The notes under the pieces: generated by a model
Told to the model about the DNA's origin: nothing
What the model saw: the letters and a program-made list of their open reading frames with translations, nothing else
The model's database searches: none
Origin: Raphanus sativus
Taxonomy: Eukaryota; Streptophyta; Magnoliopsida; Brassicales; Brassicaceae
Length of the DNA stretch: 64,000 nucleotides
NCBI RefSeq assembly: GCF_000801105.2
Contig: NC_079511.1
Span: 11,896,784-11,960,783, forward strand
Direction: 5' to 3'
In this document: positions 12,260 to 23,408 of the stretch, in pieces
Layout of the letters: the number at the start of each line of letters is the position of its first letter
How positions within the stretch are numbered: position 1 is the first letter of the stretch
Translations under genes and position numbers: made by a program

Positions 12260-13127
12260 TTTGTATTAAAAACAAAGCATTGTACTTATTCTTTCAACTC
12301 ATTATACGAGTAAATAAAAACTTAGATCACATGATTTGTTCGCCCTTTGTTTTAAAGGTGAAGAATATTTGGAGTGATGATGACATGGAGAATGAAGTTT
12401 AAATTTATTTTTTGTATTGATTTTAGATTTGAATTATTAAATTATTTTATAATTTTTATTACATTTATAGTTTGATATTTTTATGTATTTAAAATATTTT
12501 GGTTATTAAAACATTTTATTTAATATGATTTTAGTAAATAATATATCATTACATTAAATTTGGTTGAATCAAATTGAATCCACTTAAACCATATTAACCT
12601 GTAACCCAATTTTTTCCTGTTATCGGTCTGGTTTTAGAAACATTGCCATTCTTTTAAATAGGTGTGAAGCCCATATCCAATATTTTGGGTGCTAAAGTTC
12701 CGTTGGATTCAAAGCAATGGTAACATCTAGATGAGAATGAGTTTCTAACTTTTGGAGAGTTCATTTTTTTATTCTTTTGAGAAAATGCTTCAAAGTTGTT
12801 GATCAGTTAATGCCTTCTTGTAGAAAATGAATTGTTCAGACTCTAAAGATGTAAAGCGTATATTGACAAAACCAACAAAGAGTAATGAAGTTGTTGACTA
12901 TTTTATTCAGACCTCTATATTGGATCATTGGATGCATGGGTCAGGGTCACACAACATAGATAATATGTTTTCTGGGATTTGAATCCAAATGTTGCGTATT
13001 GGTGCATTAAAAAAATCTAAAAGTTACTGGACAAGATGTAGAACACGATTGTTGGCAATATGGCAAAGTCATATATTAGAGTATATTACCAATATAAGTT
13101 AAACATTCGACGGTAATTAAGTAACCA
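12260..13127. other. Intergenic; 3' flank shared with the next PPR-B copy
   Basis: From about 12690 the DNA matches the downstream flank of the type-B pseudogene (about 15950-16600). Shared landmarks include TTGGATTCAAAG, ATGCTTCAAAGTTGTTGATC and AAGTAACCATTAT. The duplication therefore includes at least 450 bp of non-coding 3' DNA. No gene seen. Confidence 0.55.
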
Positions 13128-14824
13128 TTATCTTAACGATAAGATGACCAATGACTCTCTACTTGGTTTTCTACTCTCAATCCCAGCTACCACATCCACC
13201 ACAACCACCACCACCACATCCGCCGCCACTGTCACCGACATTATCAGCACTGACACCACCACCACCATCATCAGCGCAGCTACCATCCCCACCACCGTTA
13301 TCATCAGCGCGGCTACCATCCCCACCACCGTCATCATCAGCGCGGCTACCATCCCCACCACCGTCATCATCAGCGCGGCTACCATCCCACCACCGTCATC
13401 ATCAGCGCGGCTACCATCCCCACCACCACGTACACTGCCACATCCGCCACCACATCCACCATAGTAATATCCCGGGTGGTAAGAGCTTCGTCCACCACTT
13501 CCTTTACATCGACACGCCCGCATTCTCTGTCCTTGCTTAGCATTCTGATTGACACGCCTATAGAGGCGGGACTCGTCTCGTTTAGCTCCGGCCTCCCTAT
13601 ACATCTCCATCAACACCTTGTTCGCTGCGTCTTTGGACTTTGCATCAACTACTAGTTCCGTTCTAAGCAACATCTCTATCGCTTCTCCACTCGAACCACA
13701 TTTTAAATAAGCCTTCGCCATGCTTATTCCCGTTTGCCAAGCCAATACAAACGGCGGCGTTTCGTCTTCTATTCTTTTCAGAAACATCTCCATTGCCTCC
13801 ACGTCAGGTACACTCGCGTAGGCCTTCAAAACGTTATTGTCCGTGAGAGTCTTGTCATGGACAACTCCGTTCTCCTCCATCTGCCTCAGAACCTCGTCGA
13901 CCATGTTAGTTTCTCCAAGAAGGCCGTAGAGAGAGATCATCTTGTAGTAAGGGTTGGGTTTGGAGAGCAGATTCAGCTCCCTCATCTTCTGGTAAGTGGC
14001 TTCGGCTTCGTGTCGTGTTTTCTTGGATTTTGTGTAGAAGCTCAAGAGAGTGGTGTAAACAAAGTCGTCTTTCATGTTCTCGGGAATGCTTTTGAAGAAA
14101 CTCTCTGCTTCACTCAACCCTGAATGAATCTCAATGAGATAAAGCCGAGATGCAACATCTTCAGTGCTTGGCTCAAAAACCCCTTGTTTAGTTATCCACT
14201 CTGAGACCTAAATACATCACCAAGAACAGATTTTGTAACAGGCCAGGAGCATAGTTAAATTAAGATTTGATGCTACAATTTTAGTTGTAAATTGTAGCAA
14301 AAAATAATTTAGGATTTTATGCTACAATTTTAGTTTTAAATTGTAGCAAAAAATAATTAAGATTTTTTATGCTACAAACTTAGTTTTAAATTGTAGCAAA
14401 AAATAATTAAAGATTTTAACTAGGACATTGTGAAAAATTTATATGAAGAAAAAGGACACGAAGGCATTATAACACGTTTTTTAAAAGTGTCTTAATACCA
14501 CTTTGTTCTGTAAGAGTTAGAACCGGTAGAAGAGAGGAAGTGGAGTGAGACCTGGAGGGCGTGGTCGTAACGCTGAGACTCGCAGAGAGCTTTGATGACG
14601 GCTCTTAGATCGGTAGGGCTTATTTCATTGCCTTGTTTCAGCCATTCGTTCAGAACAGGTGTAACCTTAACTCTCCATAGGAACGGGAACCTGTTCTCCA
14701 CGGCCATGACCCGGCTATGTAAAGTGTCACTCAGCTTCGCCGACGTTAGGGTACGCAAGAACTGAGTCGGCTGTGGTTTCCTGAACAAGAGGAATCGTCT
14801 TGAGTATCGTCCAAGGCTTTGCAT
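13128..14824 (-). CDS. PPR protein, type B, with altered C-terminal tail
   Basis: Two exons on the minus strand, 14824-14552 and 14207-13128, joined in phase 0 to give 450 aa. The N-terminus (MQSLGRYSRRFLLFRK) is basic and lacks acids, as in mitochondrial presequences. Residues 50-320 carry P-class PPR helices: KVTPVLNEWLKQGNEISP, EAESFFKSIPENMKDDFVY, YYKMISLYGLLGETNMVDEV. At about residue 330 the family fold stops and a Gly/Cys-rich tail begins (HPGYYYGGCGGGCG). After DGSRADDDGGG the frame has slipped by one base within a 33-bp minisatellite, so the rest reads as hydrophobic MVAALMMTVVG repeats instead of the Gly/Cys tail kept in the 50.6-kb copy. The gene may be expressed, but the altered tail suggests early decay. 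The tandem partner at 16.6 kb is a pseudogene. Role is inferred only from the family, which acts in organellar RNA metabolism. Confidence 0.65.
13255..13430. repeat. 33-bp coding minisatellite in the PPR-B tail
   Basis: ACCATCCCCACCACCGTCAT and its continuation TATCAGCGCGGCT repeat about five times. One unit (near 13383) is a base shorter, with three Cs where the others have four. On the coding strand each unit encodes 11 residues, and the short unit changes the frame. Confidence 0.85.
14264..14420. repeat. Three ~50-bp palindromic tandem repeats in the PPR-B intron
   Basis: Each unit holds GCTACAATTT...AAATTGTAGC, an inverted pair that can form a stem, followed by AAAAAATAATT. The units begin at about 14271, 14320 and 14370. 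The array lies in the 344-bp intron of the type-B PPR gene and is absent from the corresponding introns at 17.6 and 51.6 kb. Confidence 0.85.
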
Positions 14825-15949
14825 CTTTCTTTAATCGTTTTGAGATGCGGCGTGAGAGAGAGAGGTAAGGCGAAAGGCTACGTGAGGCGGCGTATGCGGC
14901 GACAGAGTAAGGATTAAGCCCATTGGGTCCGGCGAGAGAAAAGAGCTCTCAAGTCGGTAAAATATGGGAGGTGTTTTTCTTCTTTTTTTAGAAAGGGCCT
15001 TCTATTGAAATAAAGAGAATGAAAATGAGTTCAGCCCATTGGGTTGTTACATTCAGCCTACAGACTTTTAATAGATACGGGCCTAGGCCCAATTTACATC
15101 CAAAATGAATCTGAACCCATTAGACAGAGCAGTAGAGAGACGACATGTGTGCTAGAAAGATGAAGACAGAAAATGCGTAGAAGATCCAGAGCGCGTGGGA
15201 AATTAGAGAACCAGGCTAAACAAGTAGGAGAGCATATCAGAAGAAGCGGCTGGGGTTTGAATAAATTAATGTTTTTGTTCCTGCGTCCTTTTCTATGAGA
15301 CTATTTGGTAACATGTGTGAAGGTAACTTAATTAGACGCTAAAAATATTGGTTTTTTTCCTTTAGGAAGAACTGAAAAAGGGTTTATACGGTATCTAGCC
15401 AAATTTGAAAATAAAATTAGGACAATTATTTGGACATAATTAATAAACTAACATTTGTATCACATGTTAGTCAATTTTATTTGCAAATACCCTTTTAACA
15501 AAGGAAAAGAAATTACATCTACAAAGAAAAATATGGACAAGAATTAATGAGCACTATTCACCGTAGACAGGCTTTAAGACCACTTCCAATGGTGGATTTT
15601 AGTTGAGGTTCTAAAGAGAAAAAGGGAAAAAAATAAATCAAAAATTATATAATTAGATAGAAGTAGAACCTCTATCTAAATAAGAGTTTGTAGGATTGGT
15701 AAACACCCCATACGTGGTTCATGCGTATTGGTTGTTATTTCATTTTACACAAAAGGGAAAACAAAATTTCCCTTCTCTTTCTTCGATGGTGGTTTTTTTA
15801 TTTTGGGGAAATCTGTTTATGATGTTGCCAAATCTTCAATCCGTGATGCATGATCCGCTTTTTCTGTTCAGAGCCTTAGTCCAGTTATTTTGATTGAGAG
15901 TTCATGTTTACAATATATTTTAAAAATGGTGCAAGTAAACTTGCCAGAC
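14825..15949. other. 5' flank of PPR-B with retroposon and MITE debris
   Basis: The minus-strand text CCCTTTCTAAAAAAAG at about 14985-15000, preceded by CTTTATTTCAATAGAAGG, resembles a LINE 3' end. 15575-15695 resembles part of a MITE (TTGAGGTTCTAAAG...AGAACCTCTATC). No gene is supported, and short open frames here lack family features. Confidence 0.4.
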
Positions 15950-16632
15950 CAAAGTGATTTGGTTGCTAAAGTTTCATTGGATTCAAAGTAGTGGCATTTA
16001 CAATATAATCATCTACATGATAATGGGTTTTAATTTTTTAGAGAGCTCATTTCTCTATTCCTAAAAAAATGCTTCAAAGTTTTTTTTTTCTTCTCAGAAA
16101 GGTCTTAAAAATGCTTCAAAGCTGTTGATCAGCTAATTAATGTCTTCATGTAGAAAATCAATTGTTCAGGCTCTGTAGATGTAAGCGCAAGGCTGACCAT
16201 GAGATTTTGGTAAAAGATTAAGTAAATATTTTCATTAAAAATTATTTTATAAATTTAGAAATCTATTTCAATATGATTTGAAGACAAATGCAAATGTTTC
16301 TTTGGCTTTGTCCATAACCATAAACCAGTCCTGTGTAAACGTATGAGAAAAAAACATTACAAACCCCAAAGGAGGAATGAAGTTGTTGACGACTTTCTAA
16401 AGACCTCTATATAGGACGCATGGGTCACACAATATAGATCATAAGTCTTCAGGGATTTGAAGCCAAATATTGCGTATAGGTTATTTAAAAACATTCTAGA
16501 ATTGCTGGACACGATATAGACCACAATGTAGACAATATGGTCAAGCCATTTACAAATAGGTAAAACATTTGACGGTAGTTAAGCAACACCATTATTTAGA
16601 CGAAAAGAAAACCAGTGACTCTCTCTACTTGG
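15950..16632. other. 3' flank of the PPR-B pseudogene, duplicated
   Basis: Homologous to 12690-13127 downstream of the neighbouring PPR-B gene, with one extra retroposon-tail insertion at 16080-16106. No gene of its own. Confidence 0.6.
16080..16106 (-). mobile_element. Micro-retroposon (27 bp) with 15-bp target duplication and empty paralogous site
   Basis: A polyT followed by CTTCTCAGAAAGGTCTT sits between two copies of AAAAATGCTTCAAAG (16065-16079 and 16107-16121). The paralogous flank near 12787-12800 reads AAAATGCTTCAAAGTTGTTG with no insert, so direction and age are clear. Confidence 0.8.
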
Positions 16633-17778
16633 TTATTTACTCTCAACCCTAGCTACCACCACCAAATCCACCCCCAATGCCACCGTCAGTATCACCACCG
16701 ACACCACCACCGTCATCATCAGCGTGGCTACCATCCCACCACCGTTGTCATCAGCGCGGCTACCATCCCCACTACCACAGCCACCGCCACATCCCCCATA
16801 GTAATATCCTGGGTGGTTAGAGCTTTGTCCACCTCTTCCTTTACTTCTATATGCTCTCATTCTCTGTCCCTGCTTAGCATTCTGATTGACACGCCTATAG
16901 AGGCGGACACATCTTGTTTAGCTCCGGCCTCCCCATACATCTCCATTAACACCTTGTTTGCTGCGTCTTTGGACTTTGCATCAACTACTAGTTCTGTTCT
17001 ACGCAACATCTCTATTGCTTTAGCACTTGAACCACATTTCAAATAAGCCTTTGCCATGCTTATTCCCGTTTGCCAGGCCAATGCAAACGGTGGCGTTTCA
17101 TCTTCTATTCTTTTCAGAAACTTCTCCATTGCCTCCACATCAGGGACACTCGCCTAAGCCTTCAAAACGTTATTGTCCGTGAGAACCTTGTGATGGACAA
17201 CTCTGTTCTCCTCCATCTGCCTCAGAATCTCGTCGACCATATTTGTTTCTCCAAGAAGGCCGTAGAGAGAGATCATCTTGTAGTAAGGGTAAGGTTTGAA
17301 GAGAAGACCTTTCTCCCTCATCTTCTCGTAAGTGGCTTCGGCTTCGTGTCGTGTTTCCTTGGATTTGGTGTAGAAGCTTAAGAGAGTGGTGTAGACTGAG
17401 TCGTCTTTCATGTACTCAGGAATGCTTTTGAAGAACTTCTCTGCTTCGCTCAACCCTGAATGGATCTCAATAAGATAAAGCCGAGATGCAAAATCTTCAG
17501 TGCTTAGCTCGAACACCCCTCGTTTTATTATCCACTCTGACACCTAAATACATAACCAAGAACATATAAATATATTATTTCATGAGACTAAAGTGATTAA
17601 GATTTAGAGAGATTGAAGAAACAGAGACCTGGAGGGCGTGATCAAATCGCTGAGGCTCGCAGAGATCTTTGATGACGGCTCTCAGATCTGCAGGGTTTAT
17701 TTCTTTGCGTTGTTTAAGCCATTCGTCAAGCACAGGTGTAACCTTAACCCTCCATAAGAACCTTTTCTCCACAGCCAT
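16633..17778 (-). pseudogene. PPR protein, type B, tandem pseudogene
   Basis: Minus-strand copy of the 13.1-kb gene. Exon 1 survives as 17778-17629 and exon 2 as 17543-16633. The first ~41 codons, including the organelle presequence, are gone: homology stops just before MAVEKRFLWRV and is replaced by MITE-like AT-rich DNA. Exon 2 has a TAG (17154-17156) where the other copies have Tyr in LKAYAS. A 1-base deletion follows near AKQDE at about 16905, putting SASIGVSIRMLSRD out of frame. The Gly/Cys tail can be read in the restored frame (HPGYYYGGCGGGCG) and shows the same short unit as its neighbour (DGSRADDNGGG then MVATLMM). Clearly non-functional. Confidence 0.85.
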
Positions 17779-17782
17779 GACT

Positions 17783-17935
17783 AGAAAATATAGAAGTAAA
17801 AAATATGATTCCTCTATATTTTACTCTGAAATAAATGAATTATTTTATAGAGGTATACATTGGAGCAAATACACATCTATAGTAGAAATCTCTATTTTAG
17901 AAAAAAATATAGAGATGCTCAAAGAAGAAGGAAGA
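17783..17935. mobile_element. MITE-like fragment replacing the PPR-B pseudogene 5' end
   Basis: GATTCCTCTATATTTTA, ATAGAGGTATACATTGGAGC and AAATATAGAGATGCTC match the vocabulary of the complete MITE at 21691-21940 (TCCTCTATATTTTAGAAATT, CATTAGAGATGGTC). It begins exactly where PPR homology ends. Confidence 0.55.
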
Positions 17936-18003
17936 GGACAAAGAAAACATTTGGTGAAATTTGTTGTAGGGGAAACTTAAATTTTTCGGTTTTTCCCGAT
18001 TTT

Positions 18004-18620
18004 TCTTTTGTCAACATTGATATTATTAAGGCATAAAGCCCAATCAAGGCAAATCGAAAGTCTATTACAACCCAAAACTTATACAAATAGAGAACACAAA
18101 AGGATAATCACAATATTAAAAAAACACGTTGACAACACGTGTTAACTGTTGGATTGAACGACGTAGCAGCAAGAAGAATCTCGAAACAACTTCAGTCTTC
18201 TCACCGGCGGCCTAATTTCCGATCATCTGTCCGGCAATTTCTCGCTTTGGAAAAGACGCGGTAAACTCTACCGCTTCCTTCGAATCCACCCTGAATCCCC
18301 CATACAAAGTTCGCTGGTTCCTTTATTTTAACCTCCAAGTGTTCACTGATCCTTCAAATCTCGGGAAAGTCCGATGGATCTAAGAACAAATCATATATCA
18401 GGACGTTTCAAGGAAACCCCGATTTTTCTTAATCTGTCTCAGATCAACCAGACAAATCCAACGCCTACGATTCTTCAGCCAAAGAGAGCTTCTTCCTATC
18501 ATATAGTATTAGAAGAAACAATTACGCCCCTTTGGATGAGATCTAGCATTCGGCAAACACCAGAAGACAAAACACCAGTTCCGGGATTGATTTATAATTA
18601 ATTATTGCATGAGGGAGAAA
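18004..18620 (-). mobile_element. LINE-type 3' fragment
   Basis: Read on the minus strand it ends GGGCTTTATGCCTTAATAAT, then ATCAATGTTGACAAAAG, the form of a plant LINE 3' UTR with its short A tail. The TTGACAAAA ending is the same as that of the micro-insertions at 10490, 39156 and 56561. No reverse-transcriptase frame is visible. Confidence 0.5.
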
Positions 18621-18769
18621 ACATCAACACAAATCAGAGATAAGAATAGTATCATGCACTGCTCTGATCGAAATCAGATTTGGTTTTTCCTGGTTAGTAT
18701 TAAAATGTACGGCATTTATCAGTTAAATTTTGATACAAAAATTTTCTTTGAAACATTTGGTTTTTAAAT

Positions 18770-21121
18770 TTTAATTATAATTAATTATTGTAACTCTGTT
18801 TCTCTCTCTCAAGGCGAAAAGCAAAACCCTTTCAATAACTCTGTTTCTTCTTCGACGAAACTGCCACATCCGGCGCAGTTCGTCGCCGACTGTTCTCCCG
18901 AACCTAAACAAAAGAGATTTAATCCCTTTTTTCATCTTAAACTTTAAAATTTTATTCATGGATTTCAAGATTTTGTCTGGTCCAAAAGATAGGGTCTCTG
19001 AATCCAGTGACGTCTCCTCCGCAGGAAAACTCTCTGGTGTAGATCCTCGATTGCCGTATCTAAAGAAGTGGTCGGTGACCATCCCTCCATCTCCTCAACC
19101 GTCCAACTCCGTTCCACCTTTTACTGAGACAGAGGATTTGATTCCATCTCCCCCAAAATCATCAACTCCTCTTACTGAAACTAAAGAATTGACTCAGAAA
19201 TTAACGATCTCTCGTTGTCTTGAAATCGGAGATGAAGCCATTGCTGCCTCTGAATCAACCCTGACTTGTCTCCAGCTTCATCTTCACCTACTCCATCTCT
19301 AGGATCTTGGACGATACCACTTAAGCTTTCATCTTTCAACCAGATGGAAACTAACATCCGGAACAATGGTCCGAACTCTCACCCTGTCCTCTCAGACGAT
19401 TCTCAATGGCATTGTCTGTCAAAGCGAGTGGATAGGAAGAAGGTAGCACCATGTGGTACTTCTGCACCAGTGAGACCGAGTGAATCTAATCCCATTATCA
19501 CGGCTGCTTCGCAAGAGTATCCATGGGCAGCAAAGATGAAATCAGTGTGCAATCTCAACACAGTTACTGTTCCTGTATACTTGGAAGATGGAACCCCTAA
19601 GGTAACTGTCCCAAGTCATGTTCTTCTTCAAGGAATTGAGAATCAAAAAGAATATGTGGTAGGACAGTTTTATCGTTGCTCTACACCTCCTGGAGGTTTG
19701 ATACATGCTGTTGTGACTAGAATTTGGGGCAAAAGTGTCGTATCTTCATCAAAAAATTAGGAGAATCATCATATTTGTTTCATATTGCCGATGAAGCAAC
19801 TCGAAAGTTTGTTATTCAGAGGGGAATTTGGCATATTGATGACTACTTGATGTTTGTTTCTGCTTGGACTTCTGCCAAAACCATTGCTTTGTTTGAGGTC
19901 AAAACTATTCCAGTTTGGTTATCTCTTAAAAACATTCCAAATCAACTCTACTCGATTGAAGGAATCAAGTGGATCGCTTCGGGTATAGGAGAGCCTATGC
20001 TTACGTACAAACAGTGGCTTGATCCTACTTTAATAGGAGAAGAAAAGATTCTAGTTGAGATTAAGTTAGATAAACCTTTTGCTCAAAGAGTGGCAATTGA
20101 AGATGAGAGTGGGGTTGTCTCAATGGTTAATGTACTGTATACTTGGCTCCCTTCAAAGCTTGCAAGGTGTGGTCAGTTGGGCCACAAAGCCTCACGATGT
20201 TTGGGACAGCCGCTTGGCCCAGTTAGTAGCACCAAGCCATCCTCTCCATCTGAAGATGTTGAAATAAGTGTGAAATCAGCAGGTGAAACAGAGGGTTCGT
20301 TGGCTGACAGAGAAGAAAGAGTGCCTAGCATTACGCATTCAGTATTGAATGTGAATGATTCACATGCTTAAAGTTCAAATGTGGATGCTTATGATCCAGT
20401 TATAGCTCCACAATCTGCTGTTAAGCGTAAAGATCAGATCATCATTGCTAAGGAAAATTTAAATTCTGTTTTGCAACAAAATTACTCTTTGTCTCTAAAA
20501 GGAAAGGTTGGAGGCTCTTCAAATACTATCTCCGAACGCTCGTCTACACGTAAAGTCACGGGTAATACTACAACCAACTCTAACACACTTTTAGTCTCTT
20601 CACAAGAGATTCCTTCATCTTCTTCTAAACAAGTTTCAACAAATTCTGTTCAAGCTGATTCAGATTGTAAAATCCGGAGAAGCTTGTCTAGTTCTAATTT
20701 ACTTACCAATCGATTTAGCTCATTAGAATCCTCAGATGAGGATGATGATGCATCATTACCAGATGGAAATTTGGACCCAAAAGAAAACATGTCTCCGTTA
20801 GGCAAAGTTTTTCTTTGAGATAGACCGGTTAAACCATCTACAAAGGCTAAAGAGATGCAGTCGCATTCAGTAGCTCGTGGACGGTGTAATCACAACCGTG
20901 GAAACTGTGGCCGAGGTAAAAGAGGTGGACGTGGCTGACTCTCTAGGTTGCTGAGTGTTCTTTTTACTGTCGCTCTGTTTTCTTTTTCAACTATGCTTGT
21001 TACTTCTAATGACTAGCTAAGCTTTCTCTTTCTCTGTTTCTTTTCAAAAAAAAATCTGTGTGAATCTTGTCGTAGTTATATGGTTAATTTTCAGTTTAAT
21101 AAAAAGCCTGTTAAAAAAAAA
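18770..21121 (+). mobile_element. ORF1-only LINE-like element
   Basis: A pyrimidine-rich leader (from about 18790), a broken ORF1 and a 3' UTR ending AATAAAAAGCCTGTTAAAAA, with no ORF2 (endonuclease/reverse transcriptase) between ORF1 and the polyA. Only about 170 bp separate the ORF1 stop at 20938 from the A tail. Convincing target duplications were not found. Confidence 0.55.
18958..20938 (+). pseudogene. LINE ORF1-type protein (DUF4283, zinc knuckle), degraded
   Basis: Starting MDFKILSGPKDRVSES, the frame continues through three breaks. There is a shift between 19260 and 19300 and another near 19727-19740 (RIWGK to QKCRIFIKKLG). A TAA lies at 20369-20371 and a TGA at 20816-20818, after which the same frame runs on to an Arg/Gly-rich end and a final TGA at 20936-20938. 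The middle (RKFVIQRGIWHIDDYLMFV, TIPVWLSLKNIPNQLYS, GIGEPMLTYKQWLDPTLIGE) is the DUF4283 domain typical of plant LINE ORF1/gag-like proteins. The zinc knuckle ARCGQLGHKASRC has Leu where the first Cys should stand. Non-functional relic. Confidence 0.75.
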
Positions 21122-21687
21122 GTTTGATACTAAATACTACGTTATTTTCAAACTACATTTTTAAAGACCTGCCGACAATTTTGTTAATTTGAAAATTCTT
21201 TAGCTAAAAGATAATTTGTATGAACTTTATTTTAAATGTATAAGAACCAACATTTAGTTGTAAAAACCACATATAAAAGAAACCTTCAAAATATTTTGAA
21301 TATTTTTGAAGAAAAATAAATGTTAAATCAACTCAATAGTAGAAATCGTTAATTAATTCTATAACATAGAGTTATTTTGAACTGGCACTAGGACCATTAT
21401 TTCTCATCGTGTTTTTGAGCTCGTTATATAAGTTGTTCTTTATCAACGCCAAGTAAACATAAACGCTTCAATTTAAAATGAGATATGACTGACATCTTTG
21501 TAGCTACGGTAGAAGATGTATACTATATTAATTTATTAAAAACTTATCAATAAATCATTGTCATATGTGTAATGGATAAGTGAGAGCACATTGTCACTAT
21601 AAATTAGCAATAGAATTTTTCAAATAGCCATACATCGTTAGGTAGAAAATTATAGCAATAACCTATTTAAAGTAGATGCGTAGATAC
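21122..21687. other. Intergenic, no gene seen
   Basis: AT-rich sequence without recognisable coding frames or element ends. Confidence 0.4.
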
Positions 21688-21690
21688 TTA

Positions 21691-21940
21691 GAGTATCTCC
21701 AATCTTCCTTTATTTTTGTCTCTATAGTTATATTTAGAGTTAAAACCATTTCAACTCACATCTATTTCCACCTCTAAAATAGAAATTGTTATTTTTTTCT
21801 TTATTTATAGAGGAAAAATAGTATTCCTCTATATTTTAGAAATTTCTATTTTAGATAAATACATTGGAATGAAACTCATCTCTATTATAGATTTTTTCTA
21901 TTTTAGAAGTAAAAATAAAAAAAATACATTAGAGATGGTC
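21691..21940. mobile_element. MITE, PIF/Harbinger-like (TTA target duplication)
   Basis: Ends GAGTATCTCCAAT and CATTAGAGATGGTC are inverted repeats, flanked by TTA at 21688-21690 and 21941-21943. It is 250 bp, with a palindrome-rich interior (CTCTAAAATAGAAATT...AATTTCTATTTTAGA). A related fragment is fused to the PPR-B pseudogene at 17.8 kb. Confidence 0.75.
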
Positions 21941-22548
21941 TTAGCCATAGAATATCTATAAAAATTATCTCTAGTTATATAGCTATAGATCGCTACAAAA
22001 CTGCTACAGATTTGTCAATTTTTTGATTTGTCGCTATCCCTTACAATATTCGTAGCTAATATTTATGGCTACAGAACTGTTGTTATCAGTCCGCAGCTAT
22101 TTTGGACAATGTGTACTGAATTAGAGCTTCTATATATGGGGTTAGAATATGACCTTCCAAGCTTTTTGATTCACACAATTGTGAAGTATATATCACTAGC
22201 CAAACTGTTCACATGTTCTTTTGTACCTCGTTATCCCCTTAGACACTATATTTTCGTCAAATTTTGAAAGAAAATGTCTTACACACACCGAAACACATAA
22301 TTGGCATTCATTCAATTTTGAGTGAAAACATGCAAATAAAAACTTCATATCAAATAATGTGCACCTTATCTTGATGAGATTTGTTATCTGTCTTATGAAT
22401 TCAAACATGAATCGTTTATGGAATACATTCCATGAAAGTAAAGAAAATTTGTTTAATGAACTTTGACTAAAACTTATTTAGTAAATTGTATTTCTAACTA
22501 TATAAACTGAAAGTCACAATAATTTATCAAAAAAATATAAGTTAAAGT

Positions 22549-22692
22549 TTTCTGTTTAAAATCAAACAAACCAAAAATTACAGGTATCCAAACTAAACTA
22601 TATAGTACATGTGGTTTTAATTTGGTAGTTGAATTTTTCTAAGCTGAAAATCTAAAAATTGAACCAAATTCAACTAACCAAATTAAACACCT
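22549..22692. repeat. Dispersed repeat, copy 1 (empty-site copy)
   Basis: AAAATCAAACAAACCAAAAA...GGTAGTTGAATTTTTCTAAG...TTAAACACCTT recurs at 24325-24490 with about 90% apparent identity by eye. This copy lacks the TTAGTC-polyA insertion carried by the other. Confidence 0.75.
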
Positions 22693-23408
22693 TAAATGCT
22701 ACACTTTTGACAAATAATTGGTGATGTATATGAAAACTGTATTTTATTTGTTAGTGTATGTATTTGCACAGCTAGCTTATGTGTGCATGTATTGATCATG
22801 ACCGTTAAGTTTTTTGACATAAAAATTAGTCGATTTCTCAAAACCCACTTATCTACCTTGGTTGCGAGACCCATCTCGCTTGAGATATCCGGGATCGTTC
22901 CTCATAACCAGGGGTAGACTCAGAGTGTTAGAAGGTGTGGCATGTGACTAGAGGCGGATCTAGTAAGGGAGTAGGGGGGTCAGCTGACCCCACTAAAATA
23001 ATCAAACTATTTGTTTTGTATTAAAAAGCAATAATAGTTTCCAGTTCAAGTGGTCTTACTTGTAGCTATGACCCCCAAGGCTCAGTTTCGATTCCTCAAA
23101 TGACACCATTCTCAGTATAACTTTGCATATTTATTTTACTTTACAAATATTACAACCCATTGTAAAATATTATTATAAAAAGGTCCAAGGCCCATACGAG
23201 ATTTAAAAGCTTATTACACTTTTATATAGTAAAAATGATACTTTTTCTTTAATAAAATACGATCACGATTATAAAAAAGGGAAAACTTATGTTCCATACA
23301 ACTTTTCGAATGGTTATTTCACTTTTTATCTATTGAAAACAAAATAAATTAGTGATAATCTTTTTTTTGTTGAACAAAATTTAGATTCACCCCCTAAGAT
23401 GAACCTCT
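22693..23408. other. Intergenic repeat-derived sequence
   Basis: Includes CTCGCTTGAGATATCCGGGA (about 22877), repeated near 24218, and a possible old SINE (TTCAAGTGGTCTTACTTG with GTTTCGATTCC near 23035-23095). No gene seen. Confidence 0.4.

Noticed and set aside
13144..13540. Plus-strand Pro/Thr/His-rich frames (PPPHPPP, TTTTTT)
   Set aside because: They are antisense readings of the simple-sequence tail of PPR-B; the minus-strand gene has splice sites and family homology.
14264..14420. CRISPR-like array of regular repeats
   Set aside because: Units are contiguous, without unique spacers, and lie in a plant intron.
23020..23110. SINE with box A/B-like words
   Set aside because: TTCAAGTGG and GTTTCGATTCC are present, but no A tail or target duplication was found; kept only as a remark.
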